DNA of 64,000 nucleotides, taken from Portulaca oleracea (lineage: Eukaryota; Streptophyta; Magnoliopsida; Caryophyllales; Portulacaceae). Positions 47,023 to 58,640 of this stretch are shown here, one piece after another. The stretch covers positions 28,698,927 to 28,762,926 of the forward strand of contig CM055889.1 in NCBI GenBank assembly GCA_029582165.1, given 5' to 3'. Position 1 is the stretch's first letter. The number at the start of each line of letters is the position of its first letter. The notes beneath the pieces are model-generated. The model was not told where the DNA came from and did not search any database. It saw only the letters and a list, made by a program, of their open reading frames with translations. Both the position numbers and the translations under genes were made by a program.

Positions 47023-49674
47023 GTTTTCTTTTTTCTAATGTGGGTAAAACTTGAAAAAAGTTGAGTGTGCTTTAAAATTTTTGGAAGGAAAATAAATTTT
47101 TACTTTATGTTATTAAGTCATTCTTTTTAGGCATAATGCATTGCATATACCGGAGCACTCCCTTGACATGTGATATGTCGTAGGAGCACATAAATCGGCG
47201 GTATTAGGTTTTTTCTCTTTAAACCATAAAAAAAATAACCCATGGGATGTCGGACCGGCTATACTCAATTGGTGCATTTACACCGAGAGAGCATTAGTCA
47301 CCACATCCACTCATGCATCACTCTACGAGGTCTCCACTTGAGCCTCCAAGAGCAACACCCCACACATTCAAGTTGCCTTTACAACAAGAATGCATCGGGG
47401 CGAGTACATGAGCCGCTAAGCCTTATCCAACCAATAAACCCTATTGTACATAGAGCCTTCGTTTAGGATACCCCTTGTTCATATGTATGCTATGTGCTAT
47501 GTGTTTAATTTTATTGTAAAGAGTCGACCCAAGTTTAGGAGTGTTGTTTTAGTCCATATAGTAGTCATTGGGTTGAGAAGAGTCATGTTTACCAACTAAG
47601 TTAATTAACCTTAAAAAATTATGGTTAACCTAGTGGGTTGGGTCCATTTATCTATAAAGGTTGATTCTCTTGGTTCATAAAGTAAACTCAACTCGCCTTT
47701 GATAATTCTATATGGCCCTTTTCAACATTTTCTTAACGAAGGTCCAATAAACCTAATTAAAGTTAGTGGATAAAGTTTTAGACTGCGTAATAATCATCGG
47801 GCTCGAATAAATTAATTTATCAAATTAATTATTAAATCCATCATACTCATAGCCGGCCCGTGGTTAGGCCCAACCATATTGGATTTAGCAATTAAGTCCA
47901 AAAACTAATTACAACTCGCCTGTTGTTGGTTTTATCAAGTCCTTTACGATATCCACTTTCCTAAACAAATAGAATAAAAAAATTGTATAGAAAAGTGTCG
48001 GACTATCAGTCCTGTTGATCATTATTCTAGTCCGTATAATAGTCAACATGGCTCGAGTTGGTCTGTGTAGGTAGTCCAAGTTACGGATTCTCCTTAAAAC
48101 GGTCGGCCTGTGGATGGGGCCCATCCGAATTGAGAAACACTGACTTGCAGTACTCCCATACTCGGTTCTGATTCGCCATGTTTGGCTTTATTCGGCCCTT
48201 CATAATGATCAGCTGTCCTTAGGGTCCATATTGAGTTAGGTTCGTATAAAGTAAAGTTTGTGTAAAAATGTGTTTGTTTAAATACGTGTTTGAGTTTGTT
48301 GAGTCTTTGTTTGTGTAAACGTGTGTTTGTGTGTTGTGTCTTCATTAGAGTCGGACCTAATTTTGAGATACTATTTTAGTCCGCATAATAATCATTGGGT
48401 TTGAGGAAAAAAATGAGTTTATAAACTCGATTAATTAACCTTAAATTTTACGGTCGGCCTGCTTGTGTGGCCCATCCGTTTTAAAGGGTAATTGGCCTAT
48501 TTATCGATTCATTTTAACTCACTTTTGATTAGACCTGGCAGTTTCTGACCCGACCCGATAACCCGACCCGAACCCGCCCGAAATTTCTGGGTTTTGAACA
48601 CGATTTTTTCAACTAAACCCGAAGTATACCGAACCCGAAAATTAGCGGGTCAAACCCGACCCGCCCGTTTGACCCGAAAAATTAATTTTTTAGATTCAAA
48701 TTTATTAAAATTTGTGATTTTTCTTTGTAATTTTTAACGTTAAACTATAAGCGCAACTTATTTATTTGTTATTTCTCTAATTTAAGTTAAAATAGTTACA
48801 ATAATCTATCATTATTACAAGATAATCATATTTTATTATGTATATTGTAAAAAAGTAGTATTTAGAGAACATTTTTTTTTAAGGAAAAGCGGAAAAAGGT
48901 CGCAATCATAACCCGTTGGGTTGACCGGAAACCGAAATACACCGCTCGTATTTTCCCGAACCCGAAATACACACGACCCGTATTTACCCGAACCCGATAT
49001 ACGACCGACCCGAAACCGCCCGCCCGACCGAATTGACAGGTCTACTTTTGATGGTTTTATTCGGCCCTTCTCAGTATTCTCTTATTTTGGGTCCAAAGAA
49101 AATGGTTAATAATAAAACAAACTTAGTGTGTATTGTTCTAACCCGTGTAATAGTCTCAAGGTTAGACAAAATAAAATTATAAACTTGATTATCAAGTCCG
49201 AAAATAAATCCATGGTCGGCCCGTTGGTAAGCCCATCCATGTTGGATTTAATAATTGAGTTTATAAGTCTGTTTTAACTCGCCTTTCGATGGCTTTATTC
49301 GGTCCTTTATGACATCACTTTCCACGAGATAAATAAATAAATAAATAAATGTGTTGGGTCATAAAAAACGAGCGTATAAATAGAAGTCTAGAAGTTAGAC
49401 TATCAGTGTGTCGAGCATTATTCTAGTCCGCATAATAGCCAACATAGCTTGAGTTGACACAAGTTTGTTAGTTCAAGTGACAGATTCTCCTTAAAACAGT
49501 CGGCTTTTGGTTTGAGCCCATCCGAATTGAGAAACACTCACTTGCGCTTTCCAACTTATGTCAACTCGCTATGTTTGACTTTATCCGGCCCTTTATAATG
49601 CTCTTGTTGTAAGAAGTGTTATTGTTTGTCTTTAGAGTTGTATAAAGGTTAGGACTCGTAAACTTGTGTCATAG
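47023..49674 (+). mobile_element. Leader of element II with about six degenerate tandem modules
   Basis: From about 47,520 the leader repeats a module of roughly 220-340 bp with landmarks TTTTAGTCC, ATAATAGTCA, GGTCGGCCCG, CCCATCC, AACTCGCC and a closing form of TTCGGCCCTTTATGATG. Closing landmarks lie near 47,714, 47,937, 48,196, 49,060, 49,300 and 49,590. A MITE sits inside the fourth module. Element I has three such modules. Confidence 0.6.
48530..49044. mobile_element. hAT-type MITE, 515 bp, TSD CTTTTGAT
   Basis: Terminal inverted repeats TAGACCTGGCA (left) and TGACAGGTCTA (right) differ at one base. Both ends are flanked by CTTTTGAT (48,522-48,529 and 49,045-49,052). An 8-bp duplication and TA-starting repeats fit the hAT superfamily. 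The interior is AT-rich with ACCCGACCCG and CCCGAACCCG motifs near both ends, and encodes nothing. Removing it restores the leader module AACTCACTTTTGATGG. Confidence 0.85.
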
Positions 49675-50165
49675 TTGAGTCGTTTCCTGAGTCAGTGTAT
49701 AAGTGTCTTACACGTTAGGAGGTATCATGTATGGTCTAGTTAGCCTAGGTCATGGGTGAGTTTTGTTTAGAGTCAAGATGTAAGTGTCTTTCAGTCTCTT
49801 TAGAATGTTTCATATAGAGTCTAGGTCAGGAGCGAGTCTTTTGTTTTAAGAGTCAGAATATGAGTGTCTTTAGAAGGTCCCGTATGAGGTCTAGGATGAG
49901 TCTTTTCTCGTGTTAGTGGGTCCAAGTCATAAGGTAGCCTTTCTAGGTCAACATATAGGCATTTGCATTTTAGGAAGTCTCATATAGAATTTATGACATG
50001 TGAACCCATCTTGAGTAAGCATATAGAAATCTTGCATCCTAGGAAGTCCCATGTTGGTCGGTTAGCTCATTCAAACCCATGTCCCGGATGAGTCTCTCGA
50101 GTCAGCATACAGGCATTTGTCATTTTTAGGGAGTCCCATATAGGTCATTTAGGTCATACACGTAT
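49675..50165 (+). repeat. Leader minisatellite of element II
   Basis: About six degenerate units of 62-118 bp before gag. Landmarks: GAGTCAGCATATAGG, then TTAGGAAGTCCCATATAGG, then TAGGTCA. Units start near 49,680, 49,757, 49,833, 49,894, 50,013 and 50,089. No coding function seen. Confidence 0.65.
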
Positions 50166-50214
50166 TCATTAGGTTCGGTTTTGGTTAATAAGAGGTCAAT
50201 CTCTGAAAAGTGCG

Positions 50215-51845
50215 TTGTTTCCTTTAGTCAGAACGGGAGACTCGAGTGCAGCTTGGATCACAGGACCGTTAGGCCGTCCAGTCCGTAACCCGAACTTCAT
50301 CCCACTGACACCTAGGTCCAAAGCTTCTCGTCGTCTGTTGTTTAACATATCTGCAAGTAAGAACAATGGTGAGGACCAAGTCGACTCTGCACTGGTTAAG
50401 AACTTGGAGGAGAAACTCAATAAGGTGGAAGAGTCAATCACTGTTGCTACCATTCAACAAGAGGATAAAGTTGAGGAACAAATTACTAGGTAGGAGGTAC
50501 TGATCGAGCAGTAAAACAAAAGGATTGAACAACAACAGGAGACCTTGAATGGGGTCTTGGAAGCTCTGCAGCGTGTCAATATGCATGTTGATATGGGCAA
50601 TGGTGAAGAAGATCTTGACAATGTTGTTCCAAGCCCAGTGCCTATTGTTGATAAAGGTAAAGCCAAAATAGGGGAAAGACTCGGTATGGAAGTGGTCATC
50701 CACATGATAGATGACCCAAAGCCGAAGCTACCACCACCAGTAGCTACCCCTCGGGTTGCTACAATCAAAGCTGAAGTGAACTTTCAAGACGACCCTGTCA
50801 TCCAGGAGATAAAAGCCCAGCTCGACAGACTTAAGAATGCAGTAAGTCACATGCCCGTATTCGCTAATCAGTTCATTAAGTTTGAACCACCTGCTGAGGT
50901 CAACACCAATGTTTCTGGAAGAATGGATATACCACTCAGGAAGTTCAGTCCATTCGAGAATCCAACGCATCACGTATGGGAGTTCAACCGAGTAATGCCG
51001 CTCAGGGGTATTGGTGTTGAGCACTACATGCGAGTTTTCCCATCATCGCTGAATGATGAGGCCTTAGATTGGTACTACACCCTTCCTTCGGAGGTACGAG
51101 GAGATTGGACAGCCTTATGGAAAGCCTTTATCGAGCATTACAGTAGATTCAGAAAGACAAGGTGACTCTGTCGGACATTATGATGATTCGTCAAGGAGCT
51201 GATGAACTATTTCTTACTTATTATGAGAGATGGCATGCCAAGTTATCCCAAGTGACTAATATCCTCCCAACCGAGATGCAGCTAGATACCTTTAATCGTG
51301 GTTTGAAGCTAAGTCTAGCACAACAATTGGACTTTCATGTGGTGGAAAGTTTTGACTATCTGAAGAAGTTGTGCCCTAAGCTGGAAGCACGAAAGGAAAG
51401 AAATGTCACCTCACCAAAATGGGAAAATGCTAGTTTAAGTCAGGGAATCTTCAATGATATTGTGGAAACCAATGCTCAAAATTGGAGCCTTGTCTCAAGA
51501 CCATCTGCTAAACACGAGACTTTTACACCTCTTAACTCTACCTACTCTAAGGCATTAAGCAGGTTGCTGAAGAAGAATTTGGTTGAGTTAGCAGCACTGA
51601 AACCCGCGCCAACAATATAGGGAAAGTATTAGGATGACGGGAAATTTTGCAACTACCATAGATCCCGGGGGCACGACTCGGAGAATTGTTGGGCTTTGAA
51701 GAACAAGATTGAGGACATAAACCAGTTAGGAAACTGCCCCTACCAAAAGTAGCACACATAGAACATGGATTCCCCATGCGAAGACAGGGAGGGCATATCA
51801 TCAATGGAGCTCTAGAGTTAGCTACAGTCTTGGTTGTCAAGCATT
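50215..51845 (+). pseudogene. Gag of Tat/Ogre-like element II
   Basis: Broken capsid gene in three pieces. An N-terminal part (50,215-50,493) ends with a coiled-coil-like KNLEEKLNKVEESI. A core (about 50,545-51,165) has NPTHHVWEF, WYYTLPSEVRGDW and FIEHYSRF, the Retrotrans_gag signature. A third part after a frameshift has YYERWHAKLSQ and LAALKPAPTI. Two stops later, still in frame, comes a CCHC-type knuckle, FCNYHRSRGHDSENCWALK, near 51,645-51,705. Stops within 50,491-50,515 and a second frameshift after the knuckle complete the damage. No protease or reverse transcriptase follows; the purine-tract region begins instead. Confidence 0.8.
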
Positions 51846-53830
51846 AATTTGTTTCCGGAGTCTGTTAGAATAAAGAGTCGGTTCATAATTCATTTCTTGA
51901 ATTTAGTTGCTCTTGTTGCTATTTTTGTTCGAACAGAATTTCGTGCTTGTATTTTTGACTTGAGTTGAAAAGTTCTCTCATTTGTTCGACATCCTTATAA
52001 ACCAAGTCTGACCAACTCATCTTCTCTTATCTTTCCATTTTTGTCTTACACCTCGTTCATCCTTTCATTTTCTTGAATCCAGGGTTAGAGAGGAAGAGAG
52101 AAATTCAAAAAAAAAAAGCGTGATAAAAAAAATAGAGTGAAAAACTATAGAGTAGCCGGTTTGAAAACCTCATTGAGGCAAGCGGGGCAAAAGGAGAGAA
52201 TAAAATCGATGAGAGAAATCAGCATGTACCCTCATTCAGCAGGCTGAGTAAAAGGAGAGTATGTCATCAGGAAAGACCAAGTCTCATAATCTCTCTCAAG
52301 TGAGCGCTCCTCTTTACAAATCTTGCAGCTTAGCCTTATATGCCGAGGACAGGGGGCTTCCGCCTAGCCTTAATTTCACCAACCACATTACCCTCGTCTT
52401 TTTATCCCATCTCGACCTACCACTTACTACCTATTATTTACATTTCTAGCCTTTTCCATCAAGCCTCAACCTTTTCAAAACCCTTTCATTCATCAAACCA
52501 AACCCAAAAGGTGTGTTATGACCAATGGAGAATAGGAGGCAACCCGTGAAGGAGTTCGAAAAAAAAGGAGGTTCAAAAGAAAGGAGTTCAAAAGAAAAAC
52601 AAAAGGAAAAAAAAGAAAATGAAAAAAAAGTTGAGAGGGATAGCGAAAGAATAGAGAGAGATAACAAAAAAAGGGGGAAAAGGAAGATAAAAAAAGGTTG
52701 AGGAAGAAAAGGAAGGAGGGAGAACAAGAATTAGAAGACGGAAATAAGTGTCATGAACACTAGAAAAAAATCCCATTGATCTCAAACCTTCACCTCATGA
52801 TACCTTTCAACCTTCAATAACCTTCCCCATCTTTCAATGACCATCCATAACCTGCATATGAACCCTCAACCATCTTTTCAAAGCTCTAAGCCTTCCTCGT
52901 GGCACTGACCCTTCAATGTTGCGCTTGAAGAACTACGACTGGCCTGATTCCACCTCGGATACGTAGGAGAACCTCTTCGAGGCACGGCCCATACTTTTTA
53001 CTTTGGAGAGCATTTTTCGTTGAATAAATTGGTCTTTGAGAGAATAAAAAAAATAGAGATTAAAAGCTAGTCCGAAAACCCACTTGGGCGGGCTAGGAAA
53101 AAGGTGAGGGAACCTGGATTTCTATCACCATCATTAACCCTCCATTTTCCATTTTCCTTCTGTCAGATTTGAACATCATTCCATCAACCATGTTCCAACC
53201 TTTTCCCAAGAGATGATGTGTATCGCATTTGACCATCTCTCCTTCCTTCTTAAGGCACGTTCATTCTTAAGTGTCTCCACATCCCATTCATTAATAATAC
53301 CTCTCCCATCATCCCTTTCACCAAACACTTTTTAACCAACCTTTTTAGCCTTTTCATCTCATCTCACCCTTTTGAGGACTTTTCAGCTTGGTCATTAATG
53401 CAAGTATGAGGTTATGTTCTTAATGCCCACTCTCAGCACACCTGAGCGTGTCTCACTTCTCAACAAGAGCAAAAGTCGTCCACTTCATATTATCGGCTAA
53501 CTGGCAACAACATGCATGATCATGAACAGATTCAAAAGCTACTCTAAACTGGGGGCTTGCGCGACCCTTGTAACACCATTGAAGACATTTTATCGGAGAT
53601 AGCTTCTAAGAGGGAAATTCACTCCCTATTCTTCAGGGTCCTGCATCTTCATTCCCATTGGTGCCCTAATAGTGGTCTCGAAAGGAAAAAAAAAAGAAAA
53701 AAGAAAAGAAAAAAAAAGAAAAAAAAGAAAAAATAGAAAAGAAAAAAGAAAAGGAAAAAAATAAAAGAAAAAAAAAAGAAAAGAAAGAAAAAGAGAGGCT
53801 AACTTGAAAACCCTTTGGGCAAGTTAGGCA
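51846..53830 (+). mobile_element. Purine-tract and module region of element II
   Basis: Non-coding. A/G tracts lie at about 52,092-52,140, 52,556-52,740, 53,040-53,070 and 53,686-53,800. Each tract is followed by a short module with possible stem arms, for example GCTAACTTGAAAACCC...GGGCAAGTTAGGC at 53,797-53,830, GCTAGTCCGAAAACCC...GGGCGGGCTAGG at 53,066-53,092, and AGCCGGTTTG...GGCAAGCGGGGC at 52,153-52,190. Stretches between them are C/T- and CAT-rich. This region takes the place of pol. Confidence 0.65.
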
Positions 53831-54055
53831 AAAGGTCACAATGTAAGCTTTTAATTGTTTACTTTTTATGTAAATAAAGTGTACATGTATTTTCTCTCAT
53901 TCTTATTTGTTGCATGTTCAATGAAGTATTTCCGTAAAGTTCTTATTTATTTCCCTTCCAAACTTTATCAAAAGGACATCTTTAAACTTTTAGTAGAGTC
54001 TTTCCTTTTGTGAGAGGCGAACTCTTAAAGTTTACTTTTCGAGTTCGTAGCCTTA
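53831..54055 (+). mobile_element. Internal fragment of the 3' LTR of element II
   Basis: AAAGGTCACAATGTAAGC to GTAGCCTTA, matching 46,284-46,509 of the 5' LTR with about eight substitutions by my count. The first 860 bp of the LTR are missing on the left. The right side is cut by the Athila-like LTR at 54,056, whose target duplication would be CCTTA or similar; the other side of the target is not in the window. Confidence 0.75.
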
Positions 54056-55704
54056 TGTTTAGCCCCGATTTTGGGCCTATATATCGCCTTTTTACTTGCT
54101 CTTTTGGCTCGTTTCCGAGTCAATTCCTTCGTTTTTACTTGTGTTTTAGTTGTTTTGTAGGTTTTCGCGCATTTGGAGCAAATGCATGAAAAATGAGCTA
54201 AATTGAGGTTTTTGAAGGAATCCCGAGCGATTTCCCAAGCCTAAGCCGAGCCGAGAATCGAGGCAGAACCGACCCTGGAATCACGTTCCCCAAGTTTCAG
54301 GTAGCTCAGAGGTGTAACACCCGCAACAACCTCTATAGCGGGCGTTACAGTCAAGGAAACAAGTTAGGGGAAGGGATGACAGGCGTAGGCGCCCGCTACC
54401 CTGTAGGTAGCGCCCGCTACCCTGAAGGTAGCACCCGCGACCTGCTGCGCAAGACAACCAAGGAGTGGAGCTGGGAGAAGGTAGCACCTGCTACACTTCA
54501 GGTAGCGCCCGTGACCTGCTGGTCCAGAAGAAGACCGCACCTGCGGTGTCCATGACAACACCCGCTGTATCTCGAACGCCCAAAATTGCCTCAATGCTTT
54601 TCGATGAGACCGCACCTGTGGTGTCCTGAGACTACACCCGGTGTCCCCTGTTTCTACGCGATTTTCTCGGCCTTGTGCGCTGCGTTTTGGGCAGTCTTTA
54701 TGCCTTGTTTAAATAGCTCCATTGCTGCATTTTTGGGGGATTATCTAGGATTCCATTCTAGCTTTTAGGACTTTACTTTCAGCCTTGTAATTAGGAGGTT
54801 TAGAGAGAGATTAGTGAGAGATTAATCAAGGGTTTTGGTAGATTTTGACATTGTTCAAGGATTGAAGATTCAAACAATTGAGAGATTGCTTTGGATCATC
54901 CTTTCCATTGTTCTTCCTTGTTCTTCTACAACATTTGATAAGTTTCTTCTTCCCTAAACTCCACTTTACTTTGTTAATTACTTTAATTGCTTGTTATTTA
55001 CTTCCTTTGCTCTTTAATTGTGTTGCTTGTCTTTTAATTGTTGTTTGATGATAGAATTCATGCTTAGGGTCTGTTTTGTTGATGTTCTTAGCATAGTTGT
55101 GATAGGTAGTGGCTAGAACCCTAATGGATTAGGGGGTAATTAAGGGTGTGAATGGTAATTAGGTATGGGTTAGCAATATTAGTGAGTAATTAGTTGGGAA
55201 ATCACTTTTCCCACTCCAATCCTTCCCTCAAGTGGGATATATTTAGGTCCGAAAGCTCCCGAATACATGCAACACTTGAGTAGGAAGGTTGGAGTAGGGA
55301 TAGTTAATGCTCACCCACGAAAGTGGAAGGAGGTTAACTAGGAAATTTCATTTCATTAACCCTCCAGGTCCGTGGTGGACTTTGGGGAAGTTAATCCGGA
55401 CTATCCACGAAAGTGGAAGCTCGGTGGGTATTTTCTAACGGAATCACCACTTGATTTCCTTCCTTGTTGCTCTCTTGTTGCGAAACCCGTCTCCTTGTTT
55501 CCGTTTACACTCCGAAAAGCCTCCGAAACCCATTGTTTTACCTTGACTGACCTTAGTTTGTTTTCTTGCTTTTTGATCGCCTCTTTCAACCCGTTGCCTT
55601 ATCTTAGCGTTTTCAGACCCGACCTAGACCGAGTTCCTTAGCCAAGGCCCCCTAGCTCCTCGAGAAGAACGATATAAAAACCGGGGTTATAAAACCACGT
55701 TACA
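54056..55704 (+). mobile_element. 5' LTR of Athila-like element, about 1.65 kb
   Basis: TGTTTAGCCCCGATTTTGGG ... CCACGTTACA, six bases before the primer site. The start matches the 3' LTR at 60,274 closely. It contains a palindrome-rich stretch at 54,310-54,650 (GGTAGCGCCCGCTACC repeated, then CCGCACCTGCGG) and a TTTAAATAGC promoter-like site near 54,708. The AGAGAGATTAGTGAGAGATT segment near 54,800 is shared with the nested LTR at 61,210. Confidence 0.75.
54385..54525. repeat. Short palindromic repeats in the Athila LTR
   Basis: GTAGCGCCCGCTACC-type units recur near 54,388, 54,407, 54,428 (as GTAGCACCCGCGACC), 54,481 (GTAGCACCTGCTACA) and 54,502 (GTAGCGCCCGTGACC). Most copies are near-palindromes. 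Confidence 0.75.
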
Positions 55705-55709
55705 TAAAA

Positions 55710-55727
55710 TGGCGTCGTTGCCGGGGA
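55710..55727 (+). other. Primer-binding site of Athila-like element
   Basis: TGGCGTCGTTGCCGGGGA, one base from TGGCGCCGTTGCCGGGGA, the usual Athila primer site (tRNA-Asp type; recalled). Confidence 0.85.
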
Positions 55728-55854
55728 GCAAGCGCCCCAAGCTTAGTTTCTTGGTCTTGAGTTGTTTAAGATTGCTTTCATGCTAGAAACTAGTTAGTTC
55801 CAAATCCAATGAATTTGATGCTTCTTCATTTCTTGTAGGAGGTTTCAAGTTCCG

Positions 55855-57140
55855 ATGGCGGAGGGCCAAGCTGGTTCACCCCGTACCGTTCTTTTATATG
55901 TCGTTCCATCATTGGGTACGGAAGGCAACCCGATCACTCTACCACCATTACCGCCCGATGTCATGTTCGAGTTCAAATAGTACTTACTTGAAGTTTTCTC
56001 GAGCAATCCGTTTCATGGATACAAATTCGAGAGTCCTATGGCACATATCGAGAAATTTGAAGATCGGATTAGTTTCATGCAAGTTCCTAGTTTATCTTCT
56101 GAATTTATGAAATTGAAGTTCTTTCCTCTAACTCTTACGGGGAAAGTGAAGACACGGCTTCAAACATGCCCTCCCGGCACATATTCTTCTTGAGAGGTAC
56201 TTAAAAGAGATTTTCTGCAAAGATTCTCCCCAGCGGATGAAACTTATCGACTCCGGCAAGTTATTACGTCTTTCAAGCAAGAGCCTGAAGAGGATCTTTT
56301 TGAGGTTTGGAGGAGATTCAACACTTTTATTATGGGCTTTGTGATTCATACAAAGAATTTATTGATCGTGCATCCGGAGGGATGTTCTTAAAGAAGACTG
56401 CGGAGGAAGCCAATATTTTTCTTCATGAGCTATCTCAGAATGTACCCAATTGTGGAGGCACCCAAAATTTAGGAAATGGGGATTATTCTTTGGAACACAA
56501 CCCCACTTTTAAGCTTCTAATGGCCACCGTCCTAGATTTGAAAAAGAAGATGGTGAATGATGAGGTTTCCAACCAGTTGAACCTAGCCCGAGGTATGCAA
56601 ACCTTCGCATCTACTCCCGTTCCTATTTTGCATATTTGTAAATTGTGTTTTGGTCCACATCTTGAGCATCAATGTACGGAGTATCGTCAAGTAGAGCATG
56701 TGAATGCTATCTATTCCAACCAACTTTATTCCCATTCTTATGAAGATTATGATCCTAGCTATACCATATTTGCCAATCCTGTGTTCGATCCTGTTTCTCA
56801 ATTTTATGATCATCATGCATATTTTCAAGAAGAGTTCTCACATCATCCCATCCCACAACCTCAATTTTCTCAACCATCACGAGATCCTATGATTGAAAAG
56901 TTGCAACAAATTGTGGCTAATCAAGAAAGTGATAAGGCTCGTCTTAGAGACCTTAAAACCCAAATGACCCAAGTTGCTCGACAAATATACCTTTCTCAAC
57001 CCATTCAACCTCAACCTATCCAAGGGGAGCAAGTTGAGGCTATTACCCTAAGGAGTAGAAGAAAAATTGAAGAACCTATGCTAGTGGGGGAGAGTGTGAA
57101 AGAGGAGAGATCTCTGGGAGAGAATGAGGGAGTTGTGTGA
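55855..57140 (+). pseudogene. Athila-like gag
   Basis: ATG at 55,855 opens MAEGQAGSP. The first part has two in-frame stops (near 55,978 and 56,194) but keeps the capsid core: AHIEKFEDRISF, LKFFPLTLTGKVKT, FLQRFSPADETYRLR and LFEVWRRFN. Near 56,310 a small deletion shifts the frame; from there 56,307-57,140 is open and has FYYGLCDSYKEFID, a zinc knuckle CKLCFGPHLEHQC at 56,637-56,675 and a glutamine-rich tail ending before the protease part. It is a capsid and nucleic-acid-binding precursor by family. The N-terminal 450 bp could not be translated through. Confidence 0.8.
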
Positions 57141-57160
57141 GTAGCAATTAAGAGGAGAAC

Positions 57161-58114
57161 TTGGGAGTTGAGCGAGCCATAGTTGAGGAGAAGGAGGATG
57201 ATGTTGTGGTTAATGAGGCCGATGATGAGAAAAAAGAGAAGTTGGAAGAGAGAGTAGAGATTGAGAAAAGACGAGAAAAAGGGAAGGAAGTCTTGAGGGA
57301 AGCTAATCATGCAAACCCATTGGAGAAACCCGTTCCATATAGACCACCAGTACCTTTTCCTAGGAGATTAATTCAACATAAAAACGAGGCGAAGTTTGTG
57401 CGATTTATTGATATGTTGAAGAAGCTCCAAGTCAATATTCCTTTTCTGGATGCTATAGCGGAGGTCCCTTCTTTCAAGAAACACCTTAATGACCTCTTGA
57501 CAAACAAAAGGAGAATCAAAGAATAGTCGACCGTTCATCTCACAATCAGTTGCAATGCCATTATGGGGAGTAAAACTCCCGAGAAACTTGCCGATACCGG
57601 TAGTTTCACTATACCGTGCTTGATTGGTGATATGCGAATTGATAATGAACTATGTGACTTAGGGGCAAGTGTGAGCGTCATGCCACACTCAATATGCAAG
57701 AAGTTGAACCTTGACGACTTGACCCCTAGACCTATTAGCTTGCAACTTGTGGACCGAACTGTTAGGAAGCCTTTGGGAATATTAGAAGACATCCCAGTTC
57801 AAGTGGGAAGCTTCCTTATCCCTTGTGACTACGTTATTTTGGAGATGGATAAGTATTGGAGAAGCCCTATTATTCTTGGTCGACCTTTCTTGGCCACTGC
57901 GGGAGCAATTATTGATGTAAAAAGAGGTCGATTGTCTCTTCATGTGGGGAGAGAACATATTGATTTTGATCTTGATCCTTCGAGAAGAAACCCTCACAAG
58001 GAGTCACGTTTTAAGGTCAATGCAGTGGTTGGTATTATAGATGAGCATCAAGAGGAGCCTCGCGTTCTTGTTGTGGAACCGAATGATTGGGCTGAAGAAA
58101 GTCACCCTAATTAG
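57161..58114 (+). pseudogene. Athila-like protease region
   Basis: Two open pieces in one frame (57,161-57,526 and 57,563-58,114) separated by a TAG. The first carries the lysine/glutamate-rich linker and PYRPPVPFPRRL...VNIPFLDAI, typical of the segment before Athila protease. The second is the retropepsin-like domain: active-site motif DLGASVSVMP (57,656), then LGILEDIPVQVG and IILGRPFLATAGAIID. The active-site aspartate and the ILGRPFL motif are intact. No reverse transcriptase follows; the frame ends at 58,114. Confidence 0.85.
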
Positions 58115-58640
58115 TCAATTCAATGTGAGCTTCATGGAGATGATTTCACCTTCCATGGTGACATCCTCAACACCGTACTTTTAAGGAGGGAGATTGCCTT
58201 GGGTGAAACATATATTGAGAATATGAAACTGAGGGAGATGGCTTTCAAAGGCCCAAGACCCGGCACACTACCAAACATCAAGTCGGGACTATTTTCTCTT
58301 TCTATCCGGTCTATCAAGTCTTCAAGGAGGCATACTCCGTATTTGCACAATAAGAGGAAACGATGGAAAATGAGAAAGAAATATTGGTGGAGTAAAGCGA
58401 GGAGGTCGTTATCTTTGATTCCTTCGGAGTTGACTAGACCACCGGAGGATCATCCCGGATTTTCATGAGTTCTATTGGAGTGCACGGGAGGAGAAGGAAG
58501 AAGAGTTGATGGAAAAAGCTTACCACGCTTGTCTCATGCACACCACGCCTTTCAAGAATCAAGTAAGTATTTAGGTCAAGCTCGTGACCTTAAACAAGCA
58601 CTTTATGGGAGGCAACCCATACTTTTGTTTCTTTCTTTTG
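58115..58640 (+). mobile_element. Remnant joining protease to the post-integrase end
   Basis: Broken frames up to about 58,560, then GACCTTAAACAAGC and GGGAGGCAACCCA (58,607-58,619). I recall the latter as a conserved sequence just after the pol region of Athila-type elements. RT, RNase H and integrase are absent, so a deletion of roughly the whole pol core is inferred. Confidence 0.6.

Noticed and set aside
49600..50200. tRNA-like or regulatory RNA in the leader of element II
   Set aside because: I looked for a cloverleaf or box A/B pattern and found only minisatellite landmarks.
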